Assembly (NCBI RefSeq): GCF_001625695.1
Contig: NZ_AUXY01000088.1
Span: 59,900-123,899 of the forward strand
Length of the DNA: 64,000 nucleotides
From: Pseudoalteromonas luteoviolacea H33-S
GTDB lineage: Bacteria; Pseudomonadota; Gammaproteobacteria; Enterobacterales; Alteromonadaceae
Direction: 5' to 3'
The notes beneath the pieces were generated by a model, which did no database searches, was not told the DNA's origin, and was given only the letters and a program-made list of their open reading frames with translations. Below are positions 8,488-17,948 of this stretch, piece by piece (the stretch's first letter is position 1; the number at the start of each line of letters is the position of its first letter). The translations under genes and the position numbers were made by a program.

Positions 8488-9861
8488 ATGCAAGTTGCAT
8501 TAGTTGGTTTAGGTGTAATGGGCAAAAACCTTGCACTGAACTTAATAGAGAAAGGTATGACATTAGTCGCCTATGACAAAAACCCAGACGCAGGTGCTGA
8601 ACTAATTAGCTGTGCACAGTCTTTGGGTGTAGAAGAGCGTCTCCATATCGTATCGGATCTCGGTGATATGGTTAGAAGGCTGGAGCCTCCTCGTTCGGTA
8701 TTGTTATTAGTACCAGCAGGCGAGCTAGTTGACTCAGTATGTAATGAACTAATAGAAGCCGGCGTGTCAAAAGGCGACATTATTGTTGATTGCGGAAACA
8801 GTAACTACAAAGACGGTATTGCTCGTAAGCTTAAATACCAGAATAAATTTGAGTTTGCCACTATGGGCATCTCAGGTGGTGCAGAAGGAGCAAGACATGG
8901 CCCTGCAATGATGGCCAGTGGCTCAGAAGGCGGTTGGGAGCGTTTGGTTCCTTGGTTTGAAAAAGTTGCTGCCAGCTACAATGGCGAGTCATGTTTTGCG
9001 CGTGTAGGTCAATCTGCGAGCGGTCACTTTGTGAAAATGGTTCACAACGGTATTGAATATGCACTAATGCAATTAATCGCTGAAGTTTATCATTTGCTTC
9101 GTATCGGTACAGGGCGTTCACCAAAAGAAGTTGCTGAGATTTTTGAATCTTGGTCAGAAGGTGAGTTGAACAGTTACTTATTATCGATCTCTCGCCACAT
9201 TCTTAGCCTAGAAGACAGTAACCAAACACCATTAGTTGATCTGATTGACAATAAAGTGGGTGCAAAGGGAACTGGACTTTGGACTGCGCAAAATGCATTA
9301 GAGTTGGGTATTGCTGTGCCTTCATTGGTTGCCGCAGTGCAAGCGCGTCACTTAACTAATACAATCAGTACGCTTGCTGCAAAAGAGATGACGTACCAAG
9401 CGAAAGAAACACAAAAAATCGATATCGATTTGAATGAGCTTAAGTCAGCATTTTATTTTGCTAGCTTGCTTTGCTACCGTCAGGGCCTCGCGTTAATCAA
9501 AGGTGCATCACGTTCACATCAGTGGAAAGTTGACCTTGCTAAGACATTACAAACTTGGCGTGCAGGTTGTATTATTCGCGCAGATTATCTTGATGATATT
9601 GCAAAGGGTGTTGATTTCATCGATACACTTGAGGCAGAAACGCATGCACTAAGAAGTATTACAGGCCAAGCAATTCAGACTGGTTTGGCTTTCCCTGTAC
9701 TTGCTTCGACACAAACTTATATTGCAACGCTAAGCACGCCTAGCAATGGTCACCTAGTTCAAGCACAGCGAGACTATTTTGGTGAGCATGGCATTAAAAC
9801 ACACAGTGGTGAGACTTCTCATTTAACTGATTTAGTCGATTTACCTGAAAAGGTACGTTAA
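8488..9861 (+). CDS. gnd: 6-phosphogluconate dehydrogenase, decarboxylating
   Basis: Oxidises 6-phosphogluconate to ribulose 5-phosphate and CO2 with NAD(P)+ in the pentose phosphate pathway. The N-terminal Rossmann motif is GLGVMGKNLA. The family signature MGISGGAEGARHGPAMMASG and the catalytic region HFVKMVHNGIEYALMQL are intact, as is KGTGLWTAQNALELGI. At 457 aa it is slightly shorter than E. coli Gnd (468). GAGGAGGAAAC just before the ATG is a strong ribosome binding site. No zwf, pgl or edd is adjacent, so it stands outside the usual operon. Confidence 0.93.
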   Translation: MQVALVGLGVMGKNLALNLIEKGMTLVAYDKNPDAGAELISCAQSLGVEERLHIVSDLGDMVRRLEPPRSVLLLVPAGELVDSVCNELIEAGVSKGDIIVDCGNSNYKDGIARKLKYQNKFEFATMGISGGAEGARHGPAMMASGSEGGWERLVPWFEKVAASYNGESCFARVGQSASGHFVKMVHNGIEYALMQLIAEVYHLLRIGTGRSPKEVAEIFESWSEGELNSYLLSISRHILSLEDSNQTPLVDLIDNKVGAKGTGLWTAQNALELGIAVPSLVAAVQARHLTNTISTLAAKEMTYQAKETQKIDIDLNELKSAFYFASLLCYRQGLALIKGASRSHQWKVDLAKTLQTWRAGCIIRADYLDDIAKGVDFIDTLEAETHALRSITGQAIQTGLAFPVLASTQTYIATLSTPSNGHLVQAQRDYFGEHGIKTHSGETSHLTDLVDLPEKVR

Positions 9862-9903
9862 CTAACTCAATAAACACGTGTTTTGTAGCCGTTTTGAGTT
9901 AAA

Positions 9904-9935
9904 TAAAGGAGCCATTTGGCTCCTTTATTTTTAAA
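9904..9935 (+). terminator. rho-independent terminator of gnd
   Basis: A perfect stem aaaggagcc/ggctccttt with the tetraloop attt, followed by an AT-rich T run (tatttttaaa). Confidence 0.9.
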
Positions 9936-9960
9936 TTAAATTTATATTTTTTAATAATAT

Positions 9961-10551
9961 ATGTACGAAAGAATTAACCTTGCGCTTAGTTATATAGTTG
10001 TTATTGCTTCTTTTCTTCTCGGCTTGTTCATTCTATACAATGCACTTTTTAATAATGTTGATAGCTATTTTCCGGATAAAGCGTCATTGATAACTGTTGA
10101 TGATAAAATATTGTCTATTGTAGAGAAGGAACATTCATTGGAAATCAATTTAGTAAATGATTACAGCTCTAACTACAGCTATCTAAAGAAACATGGCCAA
10201 GCAGGTGAGTTGCTCGATATCCTTTCTGTGAATGCTGGCAAAAACGTGACTTTAAATGTGATGGAAAATCAAGGTAATTTTCTTACAGATAACATTGCTC
10301 AACTAAAGGTAAGCAAGTCTGTTTATCAGGTTAGTATAGAAGGGAACATAATAAGATCTTACGAAGAGGTGCAAGCTGCGCATCAAAAAGATAATAAGAT
10401 AATGCCATTTGTAGGTTGGATGTTTTTATTTTTTTCAATATATGTAGGAAGGGGGCTTTATTTGACCAAAATCCCACTTACTTTTTTTCAACCACATCCA
10501 TTCTATGTTTATTTGGCCCACAAACTGCTTAAGCTATTTCGTTCAAGATAA
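9961..10551 (+). CDS. hypothetical membrane protein, two TM segments
   Basis: Family not recognised. The 196-aa protein has an N-terminal hydrophobic helix (about 9-28, YIVVIASFLLGLFILYNALF), a central soluble, presumably periplasmic stretch of about 110 residues, and a second hydrophobic segment near 141-158 (MPFVGWMFLFFSIYVG), with a basic C-terminus (KLFRSR). This predicts an anchored extracytoplasmic domain. There is no good Shine-Dalgarno before the ATG at 9961, so the start is uncertain. It sits alone between the gnd terminator and the convergent ansA. Confidence 0.6.
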   Translation: MYERINLALSYIVVIASFLLGLFILYNALFNNVDSYFPDKASLITVDDKILSIVEKEHSLEINLVNDYSSNYSYLKKHGQAGELLDILSVNAGKNVTLNVMENQGNFLTDNIAQLKVSKSVYQVSIEGNIIRSYEEVQAAHQKDNKIMPFVGWMFLFFSIYVGRGLYLTKIPLTFFQPHPFYVYLAHKLLKLFRSR

Positions 10552-10606
10552 GTATAAGAGTAGTTTGGGCCTTGTCATGAGGTTTATAATTTTAGTTTGC
10601 TTATCA

Positions 10607-10644
10607 AAACAAGCCTTGCAATCTAACCCATAAAATCGCAAGGC
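10607..10644 (-). terminator. putative terminator of ansA
   Basis: On the minus strand gccttgc and gcaaggc form a 7-bp stem around an 18-nt loop, followed by TTGTTTTG. The loop is long, so the call is moderate. Confidence 0.55.
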
Positions 10645-10667
10645 CTGTTAAAATCTAGCAATAATAG

Positions 10668-11678
10668 TTAGCGTGTTAGCTCACCGCGCAAGTTATCCTG
10701 CATCAAGTGGCGAATTGTTTCTAATTCCAGCTCTTGACTGAATAAGTAATGTAACTTTGTTAAACATGCTTCTAGTGTCATGTCATAGCCGCTGATCACA
10801 CCACAGTTCAATAATGCATTACCAGTTGCATAGCCCCCCATATTCACTTGACCTTGTATACACTGCGTTAGGTTTACAATGACAACACCACGTTCAGACG
10901 CACTCTTCAAGGTCGCCAAAATATCGTCCTGTTGTGGGGCATTTCCTACGCCAAAACTAAGTAAAATAAGTGCTTTAACATCGGATGACAGTACATTTTC
11001 AACCATAGTAGCGCTAATGCCAGGATAGAGGTGTAGTACCGCAATTTGCTGAGATTGAATAGAGGTGACATCTAAGTCTTGATCGACATAAGGGCTCAAC
11101 TTGCCTTCTTGGAGCTGAATATTGATCCCCACCTGAGCAAGCGGAGCTAGGTTAGGGGATGCAAAAGCATCAAACCCATCAGCATGCGCTTTAAGGGCAC
11201 GATTACCTCTGAATAGCTTATTGTTGAAAAACAAGCTGACTTCGGCAATCGGATAGTTTGCTGCAAGATACATTGCATTTAATAAGTTAACTTGCCCGTC
11301 AGATCTAAGCTGAGATAGTGGGATTTGAGAGCCTGTGACGATCACTGGCTTTGTGAGGTTTTCAAACATGAAAGACAGAGCGGATGCTGTGTATGCCATG
11401 GTATCCGTTCCATGCAATACTACGAACCCATCATAGTCATCGTATTTAGATTGAATATCTTCTGCGATTAATTGCCAGTGCAAAGGTGACATGTCTGAAG
11501 AGTCAATGAGCGGACAATATTCATGAATATCAAATAACGGCATTTCTTCACGTGTGAATTCGGCGTTATTCTTGACAGTTTCTGTGAGATAACCTGCAAC
11601 TGGTACATACCCTTTGCTTGATTGCTTCATTCCTATGGTACCGCCGGTATAGGCAATATAGATTTTTTTTCTTTTCAT
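10668..11678 (-). CDS. ansA: L-asparaginase, type I (cytoplasmic)
   Basis: Hydrolyses asparagine to aspartate and ammonia. The 336-aa length and absence of a signal peptide fit the cytoplasmic AnsA type. The first catalytic Thr motif is YTGGTIGM, and the second triad is in VVLHGTDTMAYTASAL. DSSDMSP is also conserved. The start MKRKKIYIAYTGG aligns with E. coli AnsA, yet no Shine-Dalgarno precedes it: the T-run of the sppA terminator hairpin directly abuts the ATG. The gene lies downstream of sppA on the same strand, a common arrangement in Alteromonadales relatives. Confidence 0.94.
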   Translation of the reverse strand: MKRKKIYIAYTGGTIGMKQSSKGYVPVAGYLTETVKNNAEFTREEMPLFDIHEYCPLIDSSDMSPLHWQLIAEDIQSKYDDYDGFVVLHGTDTMAYTASALSFMFENLTKPVIVTGSQIPLSQLRSDGQVNLLNAMYLAANYPIAEVSLFFNNKLFRGNRALKAHADGFDAFASPNLAPLAQVGINIQLQEGKLSPYVDQDLDVTSIQSQQIAVLHLYPGISATMVENVLSSDVKALILLSFGVGNAPQQDDILATLKSASERGVVIVNLTQCIQGQVNMGGYATGNALLNCGVISGYDMTLEACLTKLHYLFSQELELETIRHLMQDNLRGELTR

Positions 11679-11707
11679 AAAAAAAGCCCAGATTTGAGTC
11701 TGGGCTT
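11679..11707 (-). terminator. terminator hairpin between sppA and ansA
   Basis: On the minus strand aagcccaga/tctgggctt is a perfect 9-bp stem with a 6-nt loop, followed by a T run (11678-11685) that touches the ansA ATG. It is both a good sppA terminator and the whole 5' leader of ansA. Confidence 0.85.
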
Positions 11708-11756
11708 AGTATACCAACTGCAGCATCACATTGCAGTTTATTCATTAACCTTGTAA

Positions 11757-13631
11757 CTATGGAGACACATCACACATAGTACACAAACTATATATACTGT
11801 TTGGGTCGTTATATAGTTCAATCATATTTGCGCTTTGTTGCACTTTATTTATGAGCTGGTTGATACCTTGATGCGTTACTTTTTGTAGCGTATCAGATGG
11901 CGTTGCACTTGGCAGAATAGATTGCACTATTTCAGCACCAAATATTTGTTGCATTAATAGCTCTTTCTCACTGAGAGTTTGCTCAACTGTGAACACTTCA
12001 TAATGTTCTAAGCTAGCAAGTGCAGCAGCCGATTCGATAGCCTGATCTTTCGTTCCAAGCTTATCTATTAAACCAAATTCTAGTGCTTGAGGGGCAAGCC
12101 AAACACGTCCTTGGGCAACTTCATCCACTTTTTCTTTGTTGATGTTTCTTGCATCAGAAATCATAGATAAAAACTTGTCGTAAGCATCTTCAACACCCAT
12201 TTGAATAATATCTGCGTATTGAGGGTCGATACCACGCGCAATCGAAGAAGATCTAAGCTCAGTCGTTGCAACACCGTCAGAATATAAACCAAGCGCTTTC
12301 AATGAATTTTCAAATGTAAATATAGTGCCGAAAACACCAATAGAGCCTGTGATTGTTGAAGGCGATGCCCAAATTTCATTGGCGGATGCCGCAATCCAAT
12401 AACCGCCTGATGCAGCGACAGAACCCATAGAGGCTACAATTGGTTTCCCAGCCTCTTTTATGGCTAATACTTCATTTCGGATTTGTTCTGAAGCAAACAT
12501 ACTGCCGCCACCTGAATCAATACGAAGTACAACTGCTTTTACATTGTTATCAAGACGTGCTTTTCTAAGTAGTGCAGCCGTAGAGTCCCCACCAATCATA
12601 CCTGCTTTACGTTTCCCATCGACTATTTGCCCTTTGGCGACAACAACAGCGACTTTATCGGTGAACGGATTAGGTTGTGTAGGAAAGCCAGAAATCGATG
12701 CTAAATATTCTTTATACTTAACCTGCTTGTATTTATTGCCTTTGGCGTCATTACCTACTAAATCAACGAGTTTATCATTAAATTGCTGGTCTGTTTTGAG
12801 GGAATCAACCCAACCATATTTTATTGAAAATTGTGCAGAGTCACCTGATACAGTTGACATTTTCTCACCAAGTTGCGTTAAGGTCTCATCGAAGTTATCC
12901 GTGTCAAATGGTCGGCGTGCAGCAACATCATTTTTGTATTGTGCCCAGAGATTATTGAGCCAAAGCTTGTTCGCTTCTTTTGCTGCATCTGACATATCAT
13001 TTCTAATAAATGGTTCAACCGCTGACTTAAAAGTTCCAACGCGGAAAATATGTTGTGTAACGTGCAATTTATCTAGTGCGTCTTTGAAATACATTGGGTA
13101 AGTACCAAAGCCCTTGATGCTTAAGCCACCATAAGGGTGCATCGAAATTTCGTCCGCAGCCGCCGCTAAATAATATTGTGTTTGGGTAAAGTAGGGACCA
13201 TGTGCATATACAGGTTTTCCTTGCGCCTTAAAACCGTCAAGTGCTGTCGTAATGTCTCTTAATTTGTCCAAGTGTGCATGATACAAACCTTTAAGGTCTA
13301 AATGTATCGCTTTAATACGATTATCATGAGCTGCTTTATTGATGACTTTAATTACATCATCAACTAGCACTTCCTTTGGTTTGTCACTTGGACCGAATGC
13401 ATCATCCAGTGCTGCATCAACAGGGTCGACGTAAGTTAGCTGTTCAACTAACTTGCCTGATAAATTCAAGCGTAAAACGCTATCTTGAGGTACGAGAATT
13501 TCCTCTTCTGAAGACATCATAGCAACAACAACGCCTATGATAAGTACAACAAATACCAAGTTTACAAGTAGCCTGCGAGAGAAGTTCAACGCATGCCATA
13601 TGCCTTTAAATAGTTTTGCGATCAGCTTCAA
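11757..13631 (-). CDS. sppA: signal peptide peptidase SppA, 67K type
   Basis: Inner-membrane protease that degrades cleaved signal peptides. The 624-aa protein is the long form with two tandem peptidase_S49 domains (about 100-250 and 325-520) after one N-terminal TM helix (about 20-40, LVNLVFVVLIIGVVVAMM). The catalytic Lys lies in RVGTFKSAVEPF and the catalytic Ser in GSVAASGGYWIAASA, as in E. coli. The start is a TTG with AGAGGAAA about 8 nt upstream. It is followed by ansA after a terminator-like hairpin. Confidence 0.95.
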   Translation of the reverse strand: MKLIAKLFKGIWHALNFSRRLLVNLVFVVLIIGVVVAMMSSEEEILVPQDSVLRLNLSGKLVEQLTYVDPVDAALDDAFGPSDKPKEVLVDDVIKVINKAAHDNRIKAIHLDLKGLYHAHLDKLRDITTALDGFKAQGKPVYAHGPYFTQTQYYLAAAADEISMHPYGGLSIKGFGTYPMYFKDALDKLHVTQHIFRVGTFKSAVEPFIRNDMSDAAKEANKLWLNNLWAQYKNDVAARRPFDTDNFDETLTQLGEKMSTVSGDSAQFSIKYGWVDSLKTDQQFNDKLVDLVGNDAKGNKYKQVKYKEYLASISGFPTQPNPFTDKVAVVVAKGQIVDGKRKAGMIGGDSTAALLRKARLDNNVKAVVLRIDSGGGSMFASEQIRNEVLAIKEAGKPIVASMGSVAASGGYWIAASANEIWASPSTITGSIGVFGTIFTFENSLKALGLYSDGVATTELRSSSIARGIDPQYADIIQMGVEDAYDKFLSMISDARNINKEKVDEVAQGRVWLAPQALEFGLIDKLGTKDQAIESAAALASLEHYEVFTVEQTLSEKELLMQQIFGAEIVQSILPSATPSDTLQKVTHQGINQLINKVQQSANMIELYNDPNSIYSLCTMCDVSP

Positions 13632-13864
13632 TGTTTTTCCTCTGGTTTTAGTACCGAAATGCTCTCATTAATATCATAACTTAGTTGTGCGCTCAGTGTT
13701 ACTTTTAAAACGTAACGAAGTATTACTTCGCTCACTTTAGTCGCAAATTTGTGGAATTATTATAAATTTATCTACTTTTAAGTAATAAATTTTTGCTTTT
13801 TACTTGCCAAAATCTATAAATTGGTTAATGTTCACAGGTAAGACCAGTTACATTGGGGCGAGCA

Positions 13865-15826
13865 ATGTTAGAACAAAAACTAAAACTTAAAAATTCTGAG
13901 CTACGTAACCGCTTGGTCATGGGTTCAATGCACACAGGACTTGAGGAAGGGTGGCACAACCGAAAAAGGCTGCGCGCTTTTTATGAAGAAAGAGCAAAAG
14001 GCGGTGTTGGCCTAATTATTACGGGCGGATATAGCCCCAATATACGTGGTAAACTTACCCCCGTCGCGTCGTCTTTTAATTCCCGCTATGACGTAATCAA
14101 GCATAAGGCATACACAGAAGCTGTACATCAGCACCAGGGTAAAATTTGCCTACAACTTTTGCATGCAGGGCGCTATGCATATCATCCATTCAATGTTGGG
14201 CCGAGTAAAATCAAAGCGCCTATAAACCCATATACTCCAAAATCCATGTCGCTAGGCATGATCAAAAGCACGATTAAAGATTTCGCGAAATCAGCCTACA
14301 TGGCAGAAAAAGCGGGATACGATGGTGTTGAAATCATGGGCTCTGAAGGGTATCTAATTAACGAGTTTATGGCACCACATACCAATCATCGTAAAGATGA
14401 ATATGGCGGTACACTCGAGAACCGTATGCGGCTGGCTGTAGATATTGTAAAAGCGGTTAGGGCACGCGTGTCTGACCAATTTATCATCGTGTTTAGATTG
14501 TCGGTGATGGATTTAGTGCCAAACGGCTCCACCAGCGAAGAAGTAACGGTGCAAGCCAAAGCCCTTGAAGCCGCCGGTGTTGATATTTTAAATACGGGTA
14601 TTGGTTGGCATGAAGCTCGTGTGCCGACCATTGCCAGCATGGTGCCTCCTGGTGCATTTAGAGAAGCGTCTAAGCGTTTAAAAGATGTTGTAGACATTCC
14701 CGTTGTCGCGGTAAACCGTATAAACACACCTGAACTTGCGAATAATATCCTAGATAAAGGTGAAGCCGACCTTATTTCTATGGCAAGGCCACTGCTTGCA
14801 GATCCTGACTTTTTTAACAAATATGCAGAGAATAAGTCTGAGCAAATTAATATTTGTATTGGATGTAATCAGGGGTGTTTAGACCATGTTTTTAAAGGCA
14901 AACGAGCAACTTGCTTGGTGAATCCTCAAGCTGGCTTTGAATTAGATTATCCCCTCGAGAAAACCTCAAGCCCTAAAGATGTCTTAGTCGTTGGTGCAGG
15001 ACCTGCTGGGTTGTCAGTTAGCTGCTATTTGGCTAAAAAAGGTCATAAAGTTACATTGATAGATAAGAATGAGCATGCTGGGGGTCAATTTAATCTTGCA
15101 ATGCGGATCCCCGGCAAAGAAGATTTTAAACTAGCGCTTAAATATTTTTTAAACGAGGTAACACGACTCGGCGTAAAAATGGAGCTTGGCAAGCCTTATG
15201 ACAATAAAATGGATGCAGATTACGACGATATTGTTTTCGCCACTGGGGTAAGCCCGCGTTTGTCTAAAATCGAATGTAGCGATGGCAAACGTGTTTTGGC
15301 ATATGACGAAGTTATTCGCAAAGAAGTTGAGCTTGGCGATAAAATTGCGATTCTAGGTGCTGGTGGTATCGGCTTTGATATGGTCGCATTTTTAACTGAG
15401 CCTGAAAACCAGTCTATTGAAGAATTCAAAGGCCAGTGGGGTATTGAACAGTCTGTTGTTCCATCAACTGAACAACGAAAAATATATATGCTTAAACGCA
15501 GTGCGGGTCGCTTTGGCTCAGGATTAGGCAAGACCACTGGTTGGATCCACAGAGCTGTGGCTAAGCATCACCAAGTTGAGCAGCTTGCAGGTTGCGAATA
15601 TGTTTCTTTTTCAAATAACGGCTTAGTTGTACGTATTGATGGTAAAGAGCAAACACTTGATGTGGATACCGTGATCGCTTGTATTGGTCAAACTTCAAAT
15701 GAGTCTGATTTTGACAAAGAAAGTCTACCAAATAACCATCACGTGATTGGTGGGGCGTTGCTTGCCAGTGCCATTGACGCAAAGCGGGCTATTTACGAAG
15801 CATTGCAAGTCGCAAGAAAGATATAG
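13865..15826 (+). CDS. fadH: NADPH-dependent 2,4-dienoyl-CoA reductase-like (FadH family)
   Basis: A three-cofactor enzyme (FMN, 4Fe-4S, FAD) that reduces 2,4-dienoyl-CoA during beta-oxidation of unsaturated fatty acids. The N-terminal OYE-like barrel begins with RLVMGSMHTGLEEG, nearly as in E. coli FadH, and keeps LLHAGRYAYHP. The cluster ligands are in CIGCNQGC plus a Cys about 11 residues later. The C-terminal half has an FAD motif (VVGAGPAGLSVSCYLA) and an NADPH motif (ILGAGGIGFDMVAFL). The start at ATG 13865 follows GGGGCGAG; an in-frame TTG at 13853 is less likely. Paralogous flavin:NADH oxidoreductases exist, so substrate assignment is by similarity. Confidence 0.87.
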   Translation: MLEQKLKLKNSELRNRLVMGSMHTGLEEGWHNRKRLRAFYEERAKGGVGLIITGGYSPNIRGKLTPVASSFNSRYDVIKHKAYTEAVHQHQGKICLQLLHAGRYAYHPFNVGPSKIKAPINPYTPKSMSLGMIKSTIKDFAKSAYMAEKAGYDGVEIMGSEGYLINEFMAPHTNHRKDEYGGTLENRMRLAVDIVKAVRARVSDQFIIVFRLSVMDLVPNGSTSEEVTVQAKALEAAGVDILNTGIGWHEARVPTIASMVPPGAFREASKRLKDVVDIPVVAVNRINTPELANNILDKGEADLISMARPLLADPDFFNKYAENKSEQINICIGCNQGCLDHVFKGKRATCLVNPQAGFELDYPLEKTSSPKDVLVVGAGPAGLSVSCYLAKKGHKVTLIDKNEHAGGQFNLAMRIPGKEDFKLALKYFLNEVTRLGVKMELGKPYDNKMDADYDDIVFATGVSPRLSKIECSDGKRVLAYDEVIRKEVELGDKIAILGAGGIGFDMVAFLTEPENQSIEEFKGQWGIEQSVVPSTEQRKIYMLKRSAGRFGSGLGKTTGWIHRAVAKHHQVEQLAGCEYVSFSNNGLVVRIDGKEQTLDVDTVIACIGQTSNESDFDKESLPNNHHVIGGALLASAIDAKRAIYEALQVARKI

Positions 15827-15840
15827 CCTTTCAAAAAAAC

Positions 15841-15868
15841 AAAACGACACATGGGTGTCGTTTTTTTT
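15841..15868 (+). terminator. rho-independent terminator after fadH
   Basis: aaaacgacac/gtgtcgtttt is a perfect stem with a short loop, followed by eight Ts. Confidence 0.92.
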
Positions 15869-15937
15869 ACCCTGCAATAAAAGTTGCTGCGCATCGGTCT
15901 ACACTGTATGAATACTATCAAAGGTGTAAATCGTCAT

Positions 15938-16627
15938 ATGATTAATAAAATCCAATCCATTTATCAAACTAGCATCGAAAAAGCAGATATCTTAAGTGGG
16001 CTTGCCCCACTTATTTTAAGGTTGATTGTTGCGCCGGTTATGATTATTGCAGGGTACAACAAACTCAATTTAGGGAAAGAAGATGCAGGTTTTTTTGAAA
16101 GCTTATTAGCAGATGAGAACGTGGTTGCTTGGTTTGGTAATCCAGACTGGGGGTTAGGGTTGCCACTTCCTGATTTACTGGCATTTTTAGCTGGCTGGAC
16201 GGAATTTTTAGGTGGTTGGTTCATTCTATTCGGGTTACTCACTCGCTTGGTTTCTATTCCATTAATGGTGACTATGTTTGTCGCTGCTACACAAGTCCAT
16301 TGGCATAATGGTTGGTTTTCGGTTGCGCCAGCAAATCCAGATACCAGTGCTGCGCAGGTATTTGCTTGGCTTGGCAGTGATACTGCAAAAGCAAGTCTGG
16401 AAAATAGTTTAGAAGTGGCAGAACGATTAGACAGGATTAAGTCTATTGTCAGCACCCACGGGTTTCCTGAATACCTGTACGAGAAGGGCAATATCGTGAT
16501 TTTAAATAATGGCATTGAGTTTGCGGCAATTTATTTTGCAATGTTTTTAAGCTTATTTTTCACTGGAGGCGGTCGTTTTTTCAGCTTGGATTACTGGATA
16601 GCCAAGTTACTCACCTCAAGGGCATAA
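15938..16627 (+). CDS. DoxX family membrane protein
   Basis: A small integral membrane protein of the DoxX (PF07681) family. It has hydrophobic segments near LAPLILRLIVAPVMIIAGYNKL, LLAFLAGWTEFLGGWFILFGLL, a third at about 100-125 and a C-terminal one (IYFAMFLSLFFTGGG). The motif AGYNKL and the GGxxLxxGLLTR pattern are typical. The open frame begins at 15884, but ATG 15938 (MINKIQSIYQ) is preceded by AAAGGTG and is the better start; ATG 15908 is possible. It is followed by a nitroreductase. DoxX proteins have varied redox-related roles and the function here is undefined. Confidence 0.8.
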   Translation: MINKIQSIYQTSIEKADILSGLAPLILRLIVAPVMIIAGYNKLNLGKEDAGFFESLLADENVVAWFGNPDWGLGLPLPDLLAFLAGWTEFLGGWFILFGLLTRLVSIPLMVTMFVAATQVHWHNGWFSVAPANPDTSAAQVFAWLGSDTAKASLENSLEVAERLDRIKSIVSTHGFPEYLYEKGNIVILNNGIEFAAIYFAMFLSLFFTGGGRFFSLDYWIAKLLTSRA

Positions 16628-16708
16628 AAATATTAGGGAAAGTGCTAAACTTTCCCTAACACTTCACGTTAAAATAATAAGTGTTTGTTTATCATTAAGG
16701 AATTATAT

Positions 16709-17257
16709 ATGGATGCCATCGAGCTTTTGATGACACGTCAATCTGACAGCAATTTATCCTTTCCAGGCCCGACTGAGTCGCAACTAGAAATTATTAAAAA
16801 AGCAGCGTTAAAAGTGCCAGATCACGGTGGTTTAGCACCATGGAAGTTTATTGTTGTCAATGAAGATGCGAGAGATAAGTTAGGTGAAATATATCACAAA
16901 GCAGCGGTAGAAGAAGAGCAAAACGAACGCACCGTGTCCCGTGCCAAAGACCTACCACATCGCGCACCTATGATGATCATTGCTATATCTCCTTATCAAG
17001 ACCACCCAAAAGTCCCTCGTGTTGAGCAAATTGAAAGTGCAGCATGCGCTTGTTTTGCTATGCAGCAAGCTGCATTTGCACAGCGTTTATCCGGTGTTTG
17101 GAGAACTGGCTACTTTGCGCAAAGTCCGGCAGTTAAACGCGAGCTTGGCTTAGACGAGAAAGATGAGATTGTCGGTTATCTTTATCTAGGTACACCGACA
17201 ATTCAATGTACTAAACCGGTTCGTCACGAACCAAATTCATTTTTTACTGAGTTATAA
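16709..17257 (+). CDS. nitroreductase family protein, YdjA-like
   Basis: An FMN-binding oxidoreductase of about 182 aa, the size of E. coli YdjA. The start MDAIELLMTRQSDSNL with KVPDHGGLAPWKFIVV matches the family (APDH..PWHF). YFAQSPAVKRELGLDEKDEIVGYLYLGTP is the conserved C-terminal flavin-binding region. Physiological substrates of YdjA-type enzymes are not firmly known. ATG 16709 follows AAGGAATTATAT. The frame is open from 16685, but the extra eight residues are not family-like. upp begins 17 nt after the stop, so the two are probably co-transcribed. Confidence 0.85.
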   Translation: MDAIELLMTRQSDSNLSFPGPTESQLEIIKKAALKVPDHGGLAPWKFIVVNEDARDKLGEIYHKAAVEEEQNERTVSRAKDLPHRAPMMIIAISPYQDHPKVPRVEQIESAACACFAMQQAAFAQRLSGVWRTGYFAQSPAVKRELGLDEKDEIVGYLYLGTPTIQCTKPVRHEPNSFFTEL

Positions 17258-17274
17258 TTTTACAGAGGCAAGTT

Positions 17275-17907
17275 ATGGCACTTCATGTTGTTGAACACCC
17301 GTTATTACAACACAAAATAGGCTTATTGCGAGAGCATGGTATTTCTACCAAAAAGTTTCGTGAGCTGGTGTCGGAAGTTGGCAACTTGCTTACTTACGAA
17401 GCGACAAGAGATTTACCAACGGAAACAACGACGATAAAAAGTTGGACTGGTGAAGATTTAGACGTACAAGAAATTAAAGGCAAAAAAATCACACTTGTGC
17501 CAATTCTAAGAGCTGGCCTTGGTATGTTAGATGGCGTGATGCAGTTGTTACCCGCTGCAAAAATCAGTGTTGTTGGATTACAGAGGAATGAAGAAACACT
17601 GGAGCCAGTCTCATATTTTGAGAAATTAGTGGGTAACCTAGAATCAAGAAGGGCTTTGGTTGTCGATCCTATGCTTGCTACAGGCGGATCACTCATCGCG
17701 ACAATTGATTTACTTAAAAAGTCTGGCTGTAAAAACATTACAGCCATTGTGTTAGTTGCAGCACCTGAAGGTGTCGAAGCGGTCGAAAAAGCGCACCCAG
17801 ATGTCGACGTTTATACGGCTGCACTAGATAGTCATTTGAACGAAAATGGTTATATAGTGCCTGGCCTAGGTGATGCAGGCGATAAAATATTTGGCACTCA
17901 AGCTTAA
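17275..17907 (+). CDS. upp: uracil phosphoribosyltransferase
   Basis: Salvages uracil by forming UMP from uracil and PRPP. The 210-aa length is standard. The PRPP loop is VVDPMLATGGSLIATI, the uracil-binding end is YIVPGLGDAGDKIFGT, and ILRAGLGMLDG is conserved. A Shine-Dalgarno (AGAGGCAAG) precedes the ATG. No uraA permease is adjacent. Confidence 0.96.
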   Translation: MALHVVEHPLLQHKIGLLREHGISTKKFRELVSEVGNLLTYEATRDLPTETTTIKSWTGEDLDVQEIKGKKITLVPILRAGLGMLDGVMQLLPAAKISVVGLQRNEETLEPVSYFEKLVGNLESRRALVVDPMLATGGSLIATIDLLKKSGCKNITAIVLVAAPEGVEAVEKAHPDVDVYTAALDSHLNENGYIVPGLGDAGDKIFGTQA

Positions 17908-17914
17908 TAGATGT

Positions 17915-17948
17915 GGCTGGCGAAATTGAGTTTGCCAGCCTTCTCTTT
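17915..17948 (+). terminator. terminator after upp
   Basis: Perfect stem ggctggc/gccagcc followed by ttctcttt. It sits between convergent upp and the TVP38 gene; the complementary strand also gives a hairpin followed by a weak tract. Confidence 0.7.
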
